Position numbers and translations under genes: made by a program. 64,000 bases of DNA from Microbacterium sp. BLY. GTDB taxonomy: Bacteria; Actinomycetota; Actinomycetes; Actinomycetales; Microbacteriaceae. The notes under the pieces were generated by a model. It was not told the DNA's origin. It saw only the letters and a program-made list of their open reading frames with translations, and made no database searches. Position 1 is the first letter of the stretch, and the number at the start of each line of letters is the position of its first letter. Below are positions 44,709 to 52,533 of this stretch, one piece after another. The stretch covers positions 186,001 through 250,000 of the forward strand of contig NZ_JAGKSR010000001.1 of assembly GCF_017939615.1 (NCBI RefSeq), written 5' to 3'.

Positions 44709-45770
44709 TCAGCTGGAGCGCTCGGCGAGGGTCTCGGCGAATCGGGTGAGCGCTTCGCGCACGGTGCCGCGCGGAAGGGCCGCGAGCGCGTCGATCGCCT
44801 CCTGCGTCCAGGCGTGCGCGAGCTCGAGGGTCTTCTGGGTGACGGGGTGGTCGCGCAGCTCGTCCAGCGGGCCGTCGAGGATCGCCGCGTCGGCGCCGTC
44901 CGCGATGAGAGCCACACCGTCGTCGATGCGGGCGGCGAGGTCGGCGGCCGCCGCATCGTCCTCCGCCTTGAGCAGGAGGTAGGGCATGGTCGGCACGCCC
45001 GCGCGCAGGTCGGTGCCGGGGACCTTGCCGGTCTCCTCCGGCTTGGCGGACAGATCGATCACGTCGTCGAGGAGCTGGAAGGCGACGCCGATCTTCTCGC
45101 CGTAGACGCGCAGCGGCTCCTCGAACTCCGCCGGGGCGTTCGAGAAGATCACGCCGCCCTGGGTGGCCGCCGCGATGAGCGAGCCCGTCTTGTCGGCGAG
45201 CACCTGGATGTAGAACGCGATCGGGTCGTCCTCGGGCTGCGGGCCGAGGGTCTCGTGCATCTGACCGAGGACGAGGCGCTCGAACGTGTCGGCCTGGAGG
45301 CGGATCGCCCGCTCGCCGAGGCGCGACATGAGCTGGCTGGCGCGGGAGAAGAGGATGTCGCCGGTGAGGATGGCGATGTTGTTGCCCCACACCGTCTGAG
45401 CGGCGGGGACCCCGCGGCGACGGTCGGCACCGTCCATGACGTCGTCGTGGTAGAGCGATCCGAGGTGGGTGATCTCCAGCGCCTTCGCGACGTCGATCAC
45501 CTCCCGCGTGTTGCCGTCGCCGAGCTGCGCCGCGAGCAGGGTGAGCACCGGCCGGATGCGCTTGCCCCCGGCCTCGTACAGATACCGGCTGGCGGCGTCG
45601 GCGAGAGGGTCGGCGACGCGCACGTCGTCCGCGAGCCCGGTCTCGACCAGTTCCAGTCCGTCCTCGATGGTGCGGGCGATGCGACGCGCGGCGGGACCGA
45701 CGAAAACGCGATCGCTGAAGCCGAGACGGCTCGCGAGTCGCGAACCCGGGGCGCTGGGGCTCGAAGTCAC
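44709..45770 (-). CDS. polyprenyl diphosphate synthase (menaquinone side chain)
   Basis: 353 residues with the two Asp-rich motifs, DDVMD in HLGSLYHDDVMDGADRRRG and DDVID in AFQLLDDVIDLSAKP. It makes a long isoprenoid diphosphate, probably the menaquinone side chain attached by MenA. It lies 43 bp after menG on the same strand. Product length cannot be told. Confidence 0.9.
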   Translation of the reverse strand: MTSSPSAPGSRLASRLGFSDRVFVGPAARRIARTIEDGLELVETGLADDVRVADPLADAASRYLYEAGGKRIRPVLTLLAAQLGDGNTREVIDVAKALEITHLGSLYHDDVMDGADRRRGVPAAQTVWGNNIAILTGDILFSRASQLMSRLGERAIRLQADTFERLVLGQMHETLGPQPEDDPIAFYIQVLADKTGSLIAAATQGGVIFSNAPAEFEEPLRVYGEKIGVAFQLLDDVIDLSAKPEETGKVPGTDLRAGVPTMPYLLLKAEDDAAAADLAARIDDGVALIADGADAAILDGPLDELRDHPVTQKTLELAHAWTQEAIDALAALPRGTVREALTRFAETLAERSS

Positions 45771-45813
45771 GCTCCCAGCCTACCCGCGTCGGGTGACGCC
45801 GTTCGCGCCGGAG

Positions 45814-46533
45814 TCACGCCGGCTTGCGGGCCCGGTGCAGGGCCACGATGCCGAAGGTGAGGTTGCGGTAGGCGACGTCCTGCCAGCCGGCCTCCCGGAT
45901 CCAGGCGGACAGCCGCTTCTGGTCCGGCCAGTCGCGGATCGACTCGTTCAGGTAGTCGTAGGCGTCGCCGTTCGTCCCGGCGACGCGGGCCACGCGCGGG
46001 AGGACCTGCGCGTTGTAGAACCGGTAGACCCCGCGGAACAGCTTGCCCGGCGGGGTGGAGAACTCGTTGATGACCAGGCGGCCGCCCGGCTTGGTCACCC
46101 GGTACAGCTCGCGCAGCGCCTTCTTCGGGTCGTTCACGTTCCGCAGCGCGTACGACATCGTCACCGCGTCGAACTCGCCGTCTCCGAACGGGAGGGCCGT
46201 GGCGTCCGCCTGCACGAACGAGAGGTTGCGCATCGCGCCGTGCCGACGCTCGCCTTCCGCGAGCATGCCCGGCGAGAAGTCCGCCGCGACCACCTGGGCG
46301 CCGCTCCGGGCGAGGGAGGCGGACGACGATGCCGTGCCCGCACCGAGGTCGAGGATGCGCTCCCCGGGCTTCGGAGCGACGGCGCGCGTGGTCGCGGCCC
46401 GCCACAGCGCGTCGTTGCCGAACGTCATCGCGGTGTTCGTGCGGTCGTACCCGGCGGCGACCTGGTCGAACATGCCGCTGACGCGGGCGGGGTCCTTGCC
46501 GAGATCGGCGCGGTTCTTGTCGTTCGCGGTCAC
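45814..46533 (-). CDS. menG: demethylmenaquinone methyltransferase (MenG/UbiE type)
   Basis: 239 residues: VSGMFDQVAAGYDRTNTAMTFG, SAM-binding ILDLGAGTASSSASLARSG, DATALPFGDGEFDAVTMSYALRN, and KPGGRLVINEFSTPPG, all UbiE motifs. It methylates demethylmenaquinone in the last step of menaquinone synthesis. GTG at 46533 overlaps the stop of the DUF402 gene by 4 bp. Confidence 0.93.
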   Translation of the reverse strand: MTANDKNRADLGKDPARVSGMFDQVAAGYDRTNTAMTFGNDALWRAATTRAVAPKPGERILDLGAGTASSSASLARSGAQVVAADFSPGMLAEGERRHGAMRNLSFVQADATALPFGDGEFDAVTMSYALRNVNDPKKALRELYRVTKPGGRLVINEFSTPPGKLFRGVYRFYNAQVLPRVARVAGTNGDAYDYLNESIRDWPDQKRLSAWIREAGWQDVAYRNLTFGIVALHRARKPA

Positions 46534-47093
46534 GCGTCCAGTCTAGGCGCGAGCTCCAGCGCCTCCAGCCGGTCCAGCCACGGATCGGCGGTGGCGTCAT
46601 CGAACGGCGCCGTGCGTTCCCTCACCCGCGTCTCGAGGTCGAGCGCCAACTCCTCCAGATGCCGCATGACGGCGGCCGGGTAGCCGTAGCGCTCGCTGTG
46701 CTCGGCCCACTCGTCACGATCGTCGACCCAGGTGCCGCGCTCGCCCTCCACCCGGACGACGTCGAGGTCCATGTCGATCCCGGTCGCGAGCAGCGGATCG
46801 TCCGACCAGCGCACGTCCCATCCGAGATCGATGTAGACGCGCATCCCGCGCGGATGTCGCCGGTTGACGGTGAGGGCGAAGTCGGCGCTCGGCGGCACGA
46901 GCGTGACGTTCGGGGTGGCCGCGTGGAACTCCGCTCCCGGACGCACGCTGTGCCAGCCGGTCGGCTGCCCCACCCAGTCGCCCCAGCGGTCGGCTCCCAG
47001 GTACACGCACTCGTGGCGCCAGTGCGGCGACCCGTCCCACTTACGCCACTGGAAGATCATCTCGGCACCGGCTGCGGGACGCGCATCGCTCAT
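46530..47093 (-). CDS. DUF402 family protein
   Basis: 187 residues. IFQWRKWDGSPHWRHECVYLGA and GMRVYIDLGWDVRW, then the acidic D/E-rich motif GIDMDLDVVRVEGERGTWVDDRDEWAEH typical of DUF402 (FomD/YgaC-like phosphatases of nucleotides). It overlaps the menG start by 4 bp and is divergent from menF with a 55-bp gap. A role in menaquinone synthesis is not implied. Confidence 0.8.
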   Translation of the reverse strand: MSDARPAAGAEMIFQWRKWDGSPHWRHECVYLGADRWGDWVGQPTGWHSVRPGAEFHAATPNVTLVPPSADFALTVNRRHPRGMRVYIDLGWDVRWSDDPLLATGIDMDLDVVRVEGERGTWVDDRDEWAEHSERYGYPAAVMRHLEELALDLETRVRERTAPFDDATADPWLDRLEALELAPRLDA

Positions 47094-47148
47094 CCGCCCA
47101 CCCTACGTCCGCGGGCTCCGACGACGCCCCGCGGAATAGGCTGGAGGG

Positions 47149-48402
47149 GTGCAGCACACCCCCCTGGTCGTGGAGACCCGAGAGATCGACCCGGTCGACG
47201 ACCTCCTCTCCTTCGCGGACCCCGCCCACCCTCTCGCCTGGTTCCGTCGCGGCGACGGGATCGTGGCCGTGGGCGAGCCTCTCGCCGAGCTCCGCCCGGC
47301 GGCGGAGACCGGACGGCCGCGCGGCGAGGCCCTCGCCGCTCTCTGGCACGACCTCACCGCCGCGGCCGAGGTCACGGACCCCGTGCGCCTCCCCGGCACC
47401 GGCCTGGTCGCGTTCGGAGCGTTCACCTTCGACGAGGACTCGCGCGCGGACAGCGTGCTCGTCGTCCCCGCCCGGATCCTCGGACGACACGGCGACCGGT
47501 TCTGGGAGACCCGCATCCGCCGCTCCGACGACGAGCGTGCCCCGGGCGCCGTCGAGCCCGCCGCGTACGGACCGCACTGGGCCGGCACCGTCGGCCCGGG
47601 GGCACAGAGCCCGCAGGGCTACCAGGACGCCGTGCGCGGAGCGCTCGCCCGCATCGCGGACGACGAGGTCAGCAAGGTCGTCCTCGCCCGTGACCTCCAG
47701 GGGACGATCCCGGCCGGCTCCGACCTGCGGCGCCTCGTCCGGGCGCTGGCCACCGGGTACCCCGACACCTGGGTCTTCGCGGTCGACGGACTCATCGGCG
47801 CCAGCCCGGAGACCCTCGTCACGGTGCAGGACCGGACGGTGACCGCACGCGTGCTCGCCGGCACGATCGGGCGCGGGGCCGACGCCGACGCCGACACCGC
47901 GGCCTCCGCGCACCTCGCCTCCAGCACCAAGGACCTCGACGAGCACCAGTACGCCGTGCAGAGCGTGCTCGCATCCCTGCGCCCGTACACCAGGGCTCTG
48001 GCGGCGAGCGAGCAGCCGTTCCTGCTCAAGCTGCCGAACCTCTTCCACCTGGCGACCGATGTGGAGGGCGAGCTCGAGAACGGCCGCTCTGCCCTCGACC
48101 TCGTGCGCGCCCTGCACCCGACCGCGGCCGTCGCCGGGACGCCGACACCGGCGGCCATCGCCGCCATCCGGGAGCTCGAGCCGTTCGACCGCGGCCGCTA
48201 CGCCGGGCCCGTCGGCTGGGTCGACGCGGACGGCAACGGCGAGTGGGCCATCGCCCTCCGCTGCGCGCAGTTCACCGCCGCCGAGGACACGATCACGGTC
48301 ACCGCCTACGCGGGGGCCGGGATCGTCGCCGGATCGGATCCGGAGAGCGAGCTCCTGGAGACCCGCGTGAAGTTCCGTCCGCTCGTCGACGCGCTGGCCT
48401 GA
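47149..48402 (+). CDS. menF: isochorismate synthase
   Basis: 417 residues, chorismate-utilising enzyme fold: EVSKVVLARDLQG, GASPETLVTVQDRTVTARVLAGTIGRG, SSTKDLDEHQYAVQSVLASL, and HPTAAVAGTPTPAAIAAI then VGWVDADGNGEWAIALR. It converts chorismate to isochorismate, the first menaquinone step. A TAGGCT box (47137-47142) lies 6 nt before the GTG, which suggests a leaderless transcript. Divergent to the DUF402 gene and convergent to PPK2. Confidence 0.93.
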   Translation: MQHTPLVVETREIDPVDDLLSFADPAHPLAWFRRGDGIVAVGEPLAELRPAAETGRPRGEALAALWHDLTAAAEVTDPVRLPGTGLVAFGAFTFDEDSRADSVLVVPARILGRHGDRFWETRIRRSDDERAPGAVEPAAYGPHWAGTVGPGAQSPQGYQDAVRGALARIADDEVSKVVLARDLQGTIPAGSDLRRLVRALATGYPDTWVFAVDGLIGASPETLVTVQDRTVTARVLAGTIGRGADADADTAASAHLASSTKDLDEHQYAVQSVLASLRPYTRALAASEQPFLLKLPNLFHLATDVEGELENGRSALDLVRALHPTAAVAGTPTPAAIAAIRELEPFDRGRYAGPVGWVDADGNGEWAIALRCAQFTAAEDTITVTAYAGAGIVAGSDPESELLETRVKFRPLVDALA

Positions 48403-48408
48403 CCCCGG

Positions 48409-49251
48409 TCAGCTCGCGGCGAGGCGCTTCTTCTCGGCCTCGACGTCGAAGTCGGCGGCCGGCCACTGCGGATCGATGTCCTCGAGGGCGGCGAGCAGCA
48501 GCTCCTGCACGGCCAGCCGCGCGTACCACTTCGCATTCGCCGGGACGACGTACCAGGGCGCCGCCTCGGTCGAGGTGCGATCGAAGACGGTCTGGTACGC
48601 CTCCATGTACTGCGGCCACAGCAACCGCTCGTCGACGTCGCCCGGGTTGTACTTCCAGTGCTTGTCCGGGCGCTCCAGGCGTTCCATCAGGCGCGCCTTC
48701 TGCTCCTCCGGCGAGATGTGCAGCATGACCTTGACGATGCGGACGCCGGAGGCGGCGACGCGCTCCTCGAAGGCGTTGATGGCGTCGTACCGGCGTTCGA
48801 TCTCCGCGGCGTCGGCGAACGCGCGCACCCGGCCGATGAGCACGTCCTCGTAGTGCGACCGGTCGAAGACGCCGATGAAGCCGGGCTCCGGGAGCCGCTT
48901 CTCCACGCGCCACAGGAAGTCGTGCCGGCGCTCCTCCTCCGTCGGCGCCTTGAACGCCGCCAGCGCGACCCCCTGCGGGTCGACGCCGCCGACCACGTGC
49001 CGGACGATTCCGCCCTTGCCCGCGGAGTCCATCGCCTGCAGCACGAGCAGCACCGCATCCTGCGCGGCGCCCACCCGACTCTGGGCGAACAGCCGCTCCT
49101 GCAGATCGTTCAGCCGCTCCAGGCCCGCGGCGAGGTCGTCCGTACCCCGCGACTTGCCGTGGTCGTAGCCGGGCTTGCTGTCGGGGTCGACATCGGCGAG
49201 GCGGAATCCGGGCCCCACCCGCAGGTGCTGCGTCCAGGTGTGCGCGTTCAT
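48409..49251 (-). CDS. polyphosphate kinase 2 family protein
   Basis: 280 residues: Walker A-like LQAMDSAGKGGIVRHVVGG, DFLWRVEKRLPEPGFIGVFDRSHYEDVL (Walker B-like DRSHYED) and LHISPEEQKARLMERLERPDKHWKYNPGD lid. PPK2 phosphorylates nucleotides with polyphosphate. ATG at 49251, with AGGA upstream. It lies convergent to menF and just downstream of menD; whether AMP or ADP is the substrate is not decided by the sequence. Confidence 0.9.
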   Translation of the reverse strand: MNAHTWTQHLRVGPGFRLADVDPDSKPGYDHGKSRGTDDLAAGLERLNDLQERLFAQSRVGAAQDAVLLVLQAMDSAGKGGIVRHVVGGVDPQGVALAAFKAPTEEERRHDFLWRVEKRLPEPGFIGVFDRSHYEDVLIGRVRAFADAAEIERRYDAINAFEERVAASGVRIVKVMLHISPEEQKARLMERLERPDKHWKYNPGDVDERLLWPQYMEAYQTVFDRTSTEAAPWYVVPANAKWYARLAVQELLLAALEDIDPQWPAADFDVEAEKKRLAAS

Positions 49252-49263
49252 ACGCACATCCTG

Positions 49264-50931
49264 TCACCGCGGCAGCGGCACCTCGATGATCTGACGACCG
49301 CCGCGCGGCGTCGTCAGTGCCTGGTCGAGGGCGGTCCGCGTGGTGACCCGCTGATACTCCCAGCCGTAGGCCAGCGCGAGATGCTCGATCCGCACGCCGT
49401 GCGGGGTGTAGAACATGCGGTCCAGGTGCGCGGACGGCGCGGTGCCCGCCACCTCCAGGCCGTCGAAGATCGTGCCGCCCCCGTCGTTGCCGACGATCAC
49501 CTGGAGTCGCGGCTCGGTCTCGTCGCTCGGGAACAGCAGGGCGCCGACGTCGTGGAGGAAGGCGAGATCGCCGAGCAGCACGCGGGTCACGCCGGGCGCC
49601 CCGGCGGCCTGGCTCGCGACGGCGATGCCCGTGGCAGTGGCGATCGTGCCGTCGATCCCGGCGAGGCCACGATTGGCGTGCACGGGGACCTTCTTGCCGC
49701 CGAGCACCTCGTCGGCGACGCGGACGAGCCGCGACGACCCGAAGACCAGACGGTCGTGCGGCCACGTGGCCCGCCAGACGGCGTCCACGAGGCGCTCGCG
49801 GTCGAGGGGACGACGGACGGCGTCGAGCTCCGCGCGCACCGCGTCGCGGCGGGCGGCGAAGTCGGTGGACGAGAGCCCCTCGGTGTCGGGGGCGTTCTCG
49901 CTGAGATCCACGGCCTCGTCGGCGGACCCGCGCATCCACGCGCCGAGCCACTCCCGATCCGCGGCGCCCGAAGCGACCGTGACGACCGCGACGGCGCGCG
50001 TGCGGTGGTTCAGGTTGACCTCCTCGCCGCCCTTCCGGACCGCGATCACCTCCACGTCCGTGCGGGACAGCAGGCGCGCGGCCTCACGACTGAGCGTGGG
50101 GTGTCCGAGCACGACCACGCGCTCGATGCGCCCGCCCAGGTCATCACGCGCGAGCAGCCGGCGGTAGCCGTGCACCACCTGGCGTCCGAACCGCGCACCG
50201 CTGACGATCTCGGCGATGAGCGGCCAGCCGCCCGCGTGAGCGATCTCCTCCGCGTCCCCTCCGGCATCCGCCCCCGCGAGGACCACCGTGCGCGGGCCGC
50301 GCTCCAGCACGAACGCCTCCGGCTCCGGCGGGCTCGGCGCCTCCCCCGGCGACAGCGTGCGCACGGGCATCGCGCCCGACAGCGGCTCGCGGGACGGCAG
50401 GTTCAGGTGCACCGGACCCTGGACGCCGGGAAGCCCGGACTCGGGTTCCGCCGCTCCGAGCGCGAGGGCGACCACACGGGCGGCGAGACCCGCCCACTCA
50501 CCGTCTCCCGGGACGGGCGCGTCGATCTGCGCCCGCACCCAGGGGTGGAAGAGCCCCTCCTGGAGGGTGGCCTGATTCGCCCCGACTCCGCGCAGCTCGG
50601 GAGGCCGATCCGCGGTGAGCAGCAGCAGCGGCACGCCGGAGTGGAAGGCCTCCATCGTCGCCGGGAGGAGGTTCGCGACGGCCGTGCCGCTGGTGCACAC
50701 GACCGCGACGGGCACCCGCGTCTCCCGGGCGATGCCCACGGCGGTGAACCCGGCGACCCGCTCGTCGATGCGCACGTGCACGCGCAGCGCGCCCTCTTCG
50801 GCGAAGGCCGCCGCGGCGAGCGCGAGAGCCTGCGAGCGCGATCCCGGGGACAGCACGACATCCCGGACGCCGTGGGCGACGAGGTCGGCGAGCAGGGAGG
50901 CCGCGGCCTCCATCGCCGGCGACGACGTCAC
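49264..50931 (-). CDS. menD: 2-succinyl-5-enolpyruvyl-6-hydroxy-3-cyclohexene-1-carboxylate synthase
   Basis: 555 residues, a ThDP enzyme of menaquinone synthesis (isochorismate + 2-oxoglutarate to SEPHCHC). Motifs: DVVLSPGSRSQALALAA, RIDERVAGFTAVGIAR, TSGTAVANLLPATMEAF, GDLAFLHDVGALL and IVGNDGGGTIFDGLEV (ThDP/Mg). GTG at 50931 overlaps the stop of the PLDc_N gene (GTGA). Confidence 0.95.
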   Translation of the reverse strand: MTSSPAMEAAASLLADLVAHGVRDVVLSPGSRSQALALAAAAFAEEGALRVHVRIDERVAGFTAVGIARETRVPVAVVCTSGTAVANLLPATMEAFHSGVPLLLLTADRPPELRGVGANQATLQEGLFHPWVRAQIDAPVPGDGEWAGLAARVVALALGAAEPESGLPGVQGPVHLNLPSREPLSGAMPVRTLSPGEAPSPPEPEAFVLERGPRTVVLAGADAGGDAEEIAHAGGWPLIAEIVSGARFGRQVVHGYRRLLARDDLGGRIERVVVLGHPTLSREAARLLSRTDVEVIAVRKGGEEVNLNHRTRAVAVVTVASGAADREWLGAWMRGSADEAVDLSENAPDTEGLSSTDFAARRDAVRAELDAVRRPLDRERLVDAVWRATWPHDRLVFGSSRLVRVADEVLGGKKVPVHANRGLAGIDGTIATATGIAVASQAAGAPGVTRVLLGDLAFLHDVGALLFPSDETEPRLQVIVGNDGGGTIFDGLEVAGTAPSAHLDRMFYTPHGVRIEHLALAYGWEYQRVTTRTALDQALTTPRGGRQIIEVPLPR

Positions 50932-51278
50932 GGGCGCGGATCCGCGGAGGGCGGCTCGTCGGTCTCCTCGTCGAGCCGCGCGAGCTCCTCCTCGAGGCGA
51001 CGGATCCGGGCGTCCTGCTCCGCCTTGCTGATGCTGCGGAGGAACGCGGGATCGTCGTCCGGGGCCACGACGCGCGGCACACCTTGGTCGTTCGCCCGGC
51101 GGCGGCCGATGACGAACCAGAGGATGCCGCCGATGACGGGGATGAGGATGACGATGGCGATCCATGCCCCCTTGGGCACGCCGCGGTGACGCGTCGGCGG
51201 CTGCACGGCGCAGTCGACGATGCTGTACACCCAGAACACGGCGGCGAGGAAGCCGCCGATGATCAGTAGTCTCGCCAC
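50928..51278 (-). CDS. PLD nuclease N-terminal-domain membrane protein
   Basis: 116 residues: two membrane helices (LLIIGGFLAAVFWVYSIVDCAV and GAWIAIVILIPVIGGILWFVIG) typical of PLDc_N proteins, then a charged cytoplasmic coil (EQDARIRRLEEELARLDEE). It overlaps menD by 4 bp. The family is often found next to menaquinone or cell-envelope genes, but its role is unknown. Confidence 0.85.
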   Translation of the reverse strand: MARLLIIGGFLAAVFWVYSIVDCAVQPPTRHRGVPKGAWIAIVILIPVIGGILWFVIGRRRANDQGVPRVVAPDDDPAFLRSISKAEQDARIRRLEEELARLDEETDEPPSADPRP

Positions 51279-51351
51279 CCCTCCAGTCTAGGCATGTCGT
51301 CGGCGGTCCGGCCCTGGCCGGCGAAGGGCCCGTTGCTAGACTGCGCGCGAC

Positions 51352-51777
51352 ATGTCACCCCTCGCCCCCGTCCCGACGCCGCGCGTGCGGGCCGAGCCGA
51401 TTATCCTGACCCGGATCGTGATCGCCGTCGGCCTCGCACTGCTCCTCGTCGTCGGCGCGTGGTCCGCATCCCACGGCTCGGCGGACGCGCATGCGACCCT
51501 GTGCCTCGCCCCCGGCGCCACCTCGTCGGCCGTGGCGGAGACGACCGCGGCTCCGGTCGTCGAGCACGGCGCGGGCGACCTGCTCACGGATGCGGCGACC
51601 TGCGCGGCGGCCGCTCTGTGCGCCGTCGCCCTCGTCCTCCTCCTGCGGCACCTGGGCACCCGCCGCGGCGTCCGCCTTCGCCGCCTCCTCCCCCGGACGC
51701 TCGCGCCTCTCCGCGCGGGCCCCCGCCCGCGCGTCCGCCCGCTGTCCCTCGCGCAGCTCTCGATCTCCCGCACCTGA
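51352..51777 (+). CDS. membrane protein, unknown
   Basis: 141 residues with two membrane helices (IVIAVGLALLLVVGAWSAS and ATCAAAALCAVALVLLLRH) and a basic, Arg/Pro-rich C-terminus. A TAGACT box lies 9 nt before the ATG, suggesting a leaderless or near-leaderless transcript. It precedes the DsbA-like gene by 60 bp and may be its partner, for example a DsbB-like role, though it has only few cysteines. Confidence 0.65.
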   Translation: MSPLAPVPTPRVRAEPIILTRIVIAVGLALLLVVGAWSASHGSADAHATLCLAPGATSSAVAETTAAPVVEHGAGDLLTDAATCAAAALCAVALVLLLRHLGTRRGVRLRRLLPRTLAPLRAGPRPRVRPLSLAQLSISRT

Positions 51778-51837
51778 TCCGACGCCGGCCCCGGCCGCTC
51801 CGCGGCATCCCCGTCGTACCCCGTGTTTGGAGACCCC

Positions 51838-52491
51838 ATGAAGACCCCCGTCAAAGCGCCCCTCATCGCCCTCGCCGTCGCCATCGTGCTGCTCGTCGTC
51901 GGCATCATCTACGCCCTCAGCCAGCGGCCGGCGCAGCCCGACCCCGACGCCGGGGAGAAGCTGCCCACCGTCCGCACCGACTCCCACGTCCTCGACGACG
52001 GAGGGCCGGACGCCGTCACCGTCGTCGAGTTCCTCGACTTCGAGTGCGAGGCCTGCGGCGCCTTCGCCCCCATCGTCGAGGACCTGCGTGCCACATACGA
52101 CGGCGACATCCGCTACGTCGTCCGGTACTTCCCGTTGCCCGGTCACGTGAACTCGACGCCGGCCGCCCTGGCCGCCGAGGCGGCCGCCGCGCAGGGCCGG
52201 TTCGAGGACATGTTCCACCGACTGTTCGCGACGCAGGCGCAGTGGGGCGAGCAGCCGACCGAGACACCCGCGGTGTTCCGCGCCTTCGCCGAGGAGCTCG
52301 GACTGGACATGGCCGCGTACGATGCTGCGATCGCGGACCCCGCGACCCTCGCGCGCGTGCAGCAGGACAAACGCGACGGCGAGCGGCTGGGCGTCGCCAG
52401 CACGCCGACGTTCTTCGTCGACGGCGAGATGGTCGAGATCCGCGAGTGGGACGACCTGGAGCAGGCGATCGCGAAGGCCGTGGGCGAGTGA
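51838..52491 (+). CDS. DsbA/thioredoxin-fold membrane-anchored oxidoreductase
   Basis: 217 residues: membrane helix (PLIALAVAIVLLVVGIIYAL), linker, then thioredoxin fold with CEAC in VVEFLDFECEACGAFAPIV and the cis-proline in STPTFFVDGEMVE. It resembles the protein at 10791 but with a different CxxC. ATG at 51838 has GGAGA upstream. Extracytoplasmic disulfide formation is likely. Confidence 0.85.
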   Translation: MKTPVKAPLIALAVAIVLLVVGIIYALSQRPAQPDPDAGEKLPTVRTDSHVLDDGGPDAVTVVEFLDFECEACGAFAPIVEDLRATYDGDIRYVVRYFPLPGHVNSTPAALAAEAAAAQGRFEDMFHRLFATQAQWGEQPTETPAVFRAFAEELGLDMAAYDAAIADPATLARVQQDKRDGERLGVASTPTFFVDGEMVEIREWDDLEQAIAKAVGE

Positions 52492-52533
52492 CCCGGGGTC
52501 GCCGTCCGACGGCCCCGCCTCTACGCTGAGCGC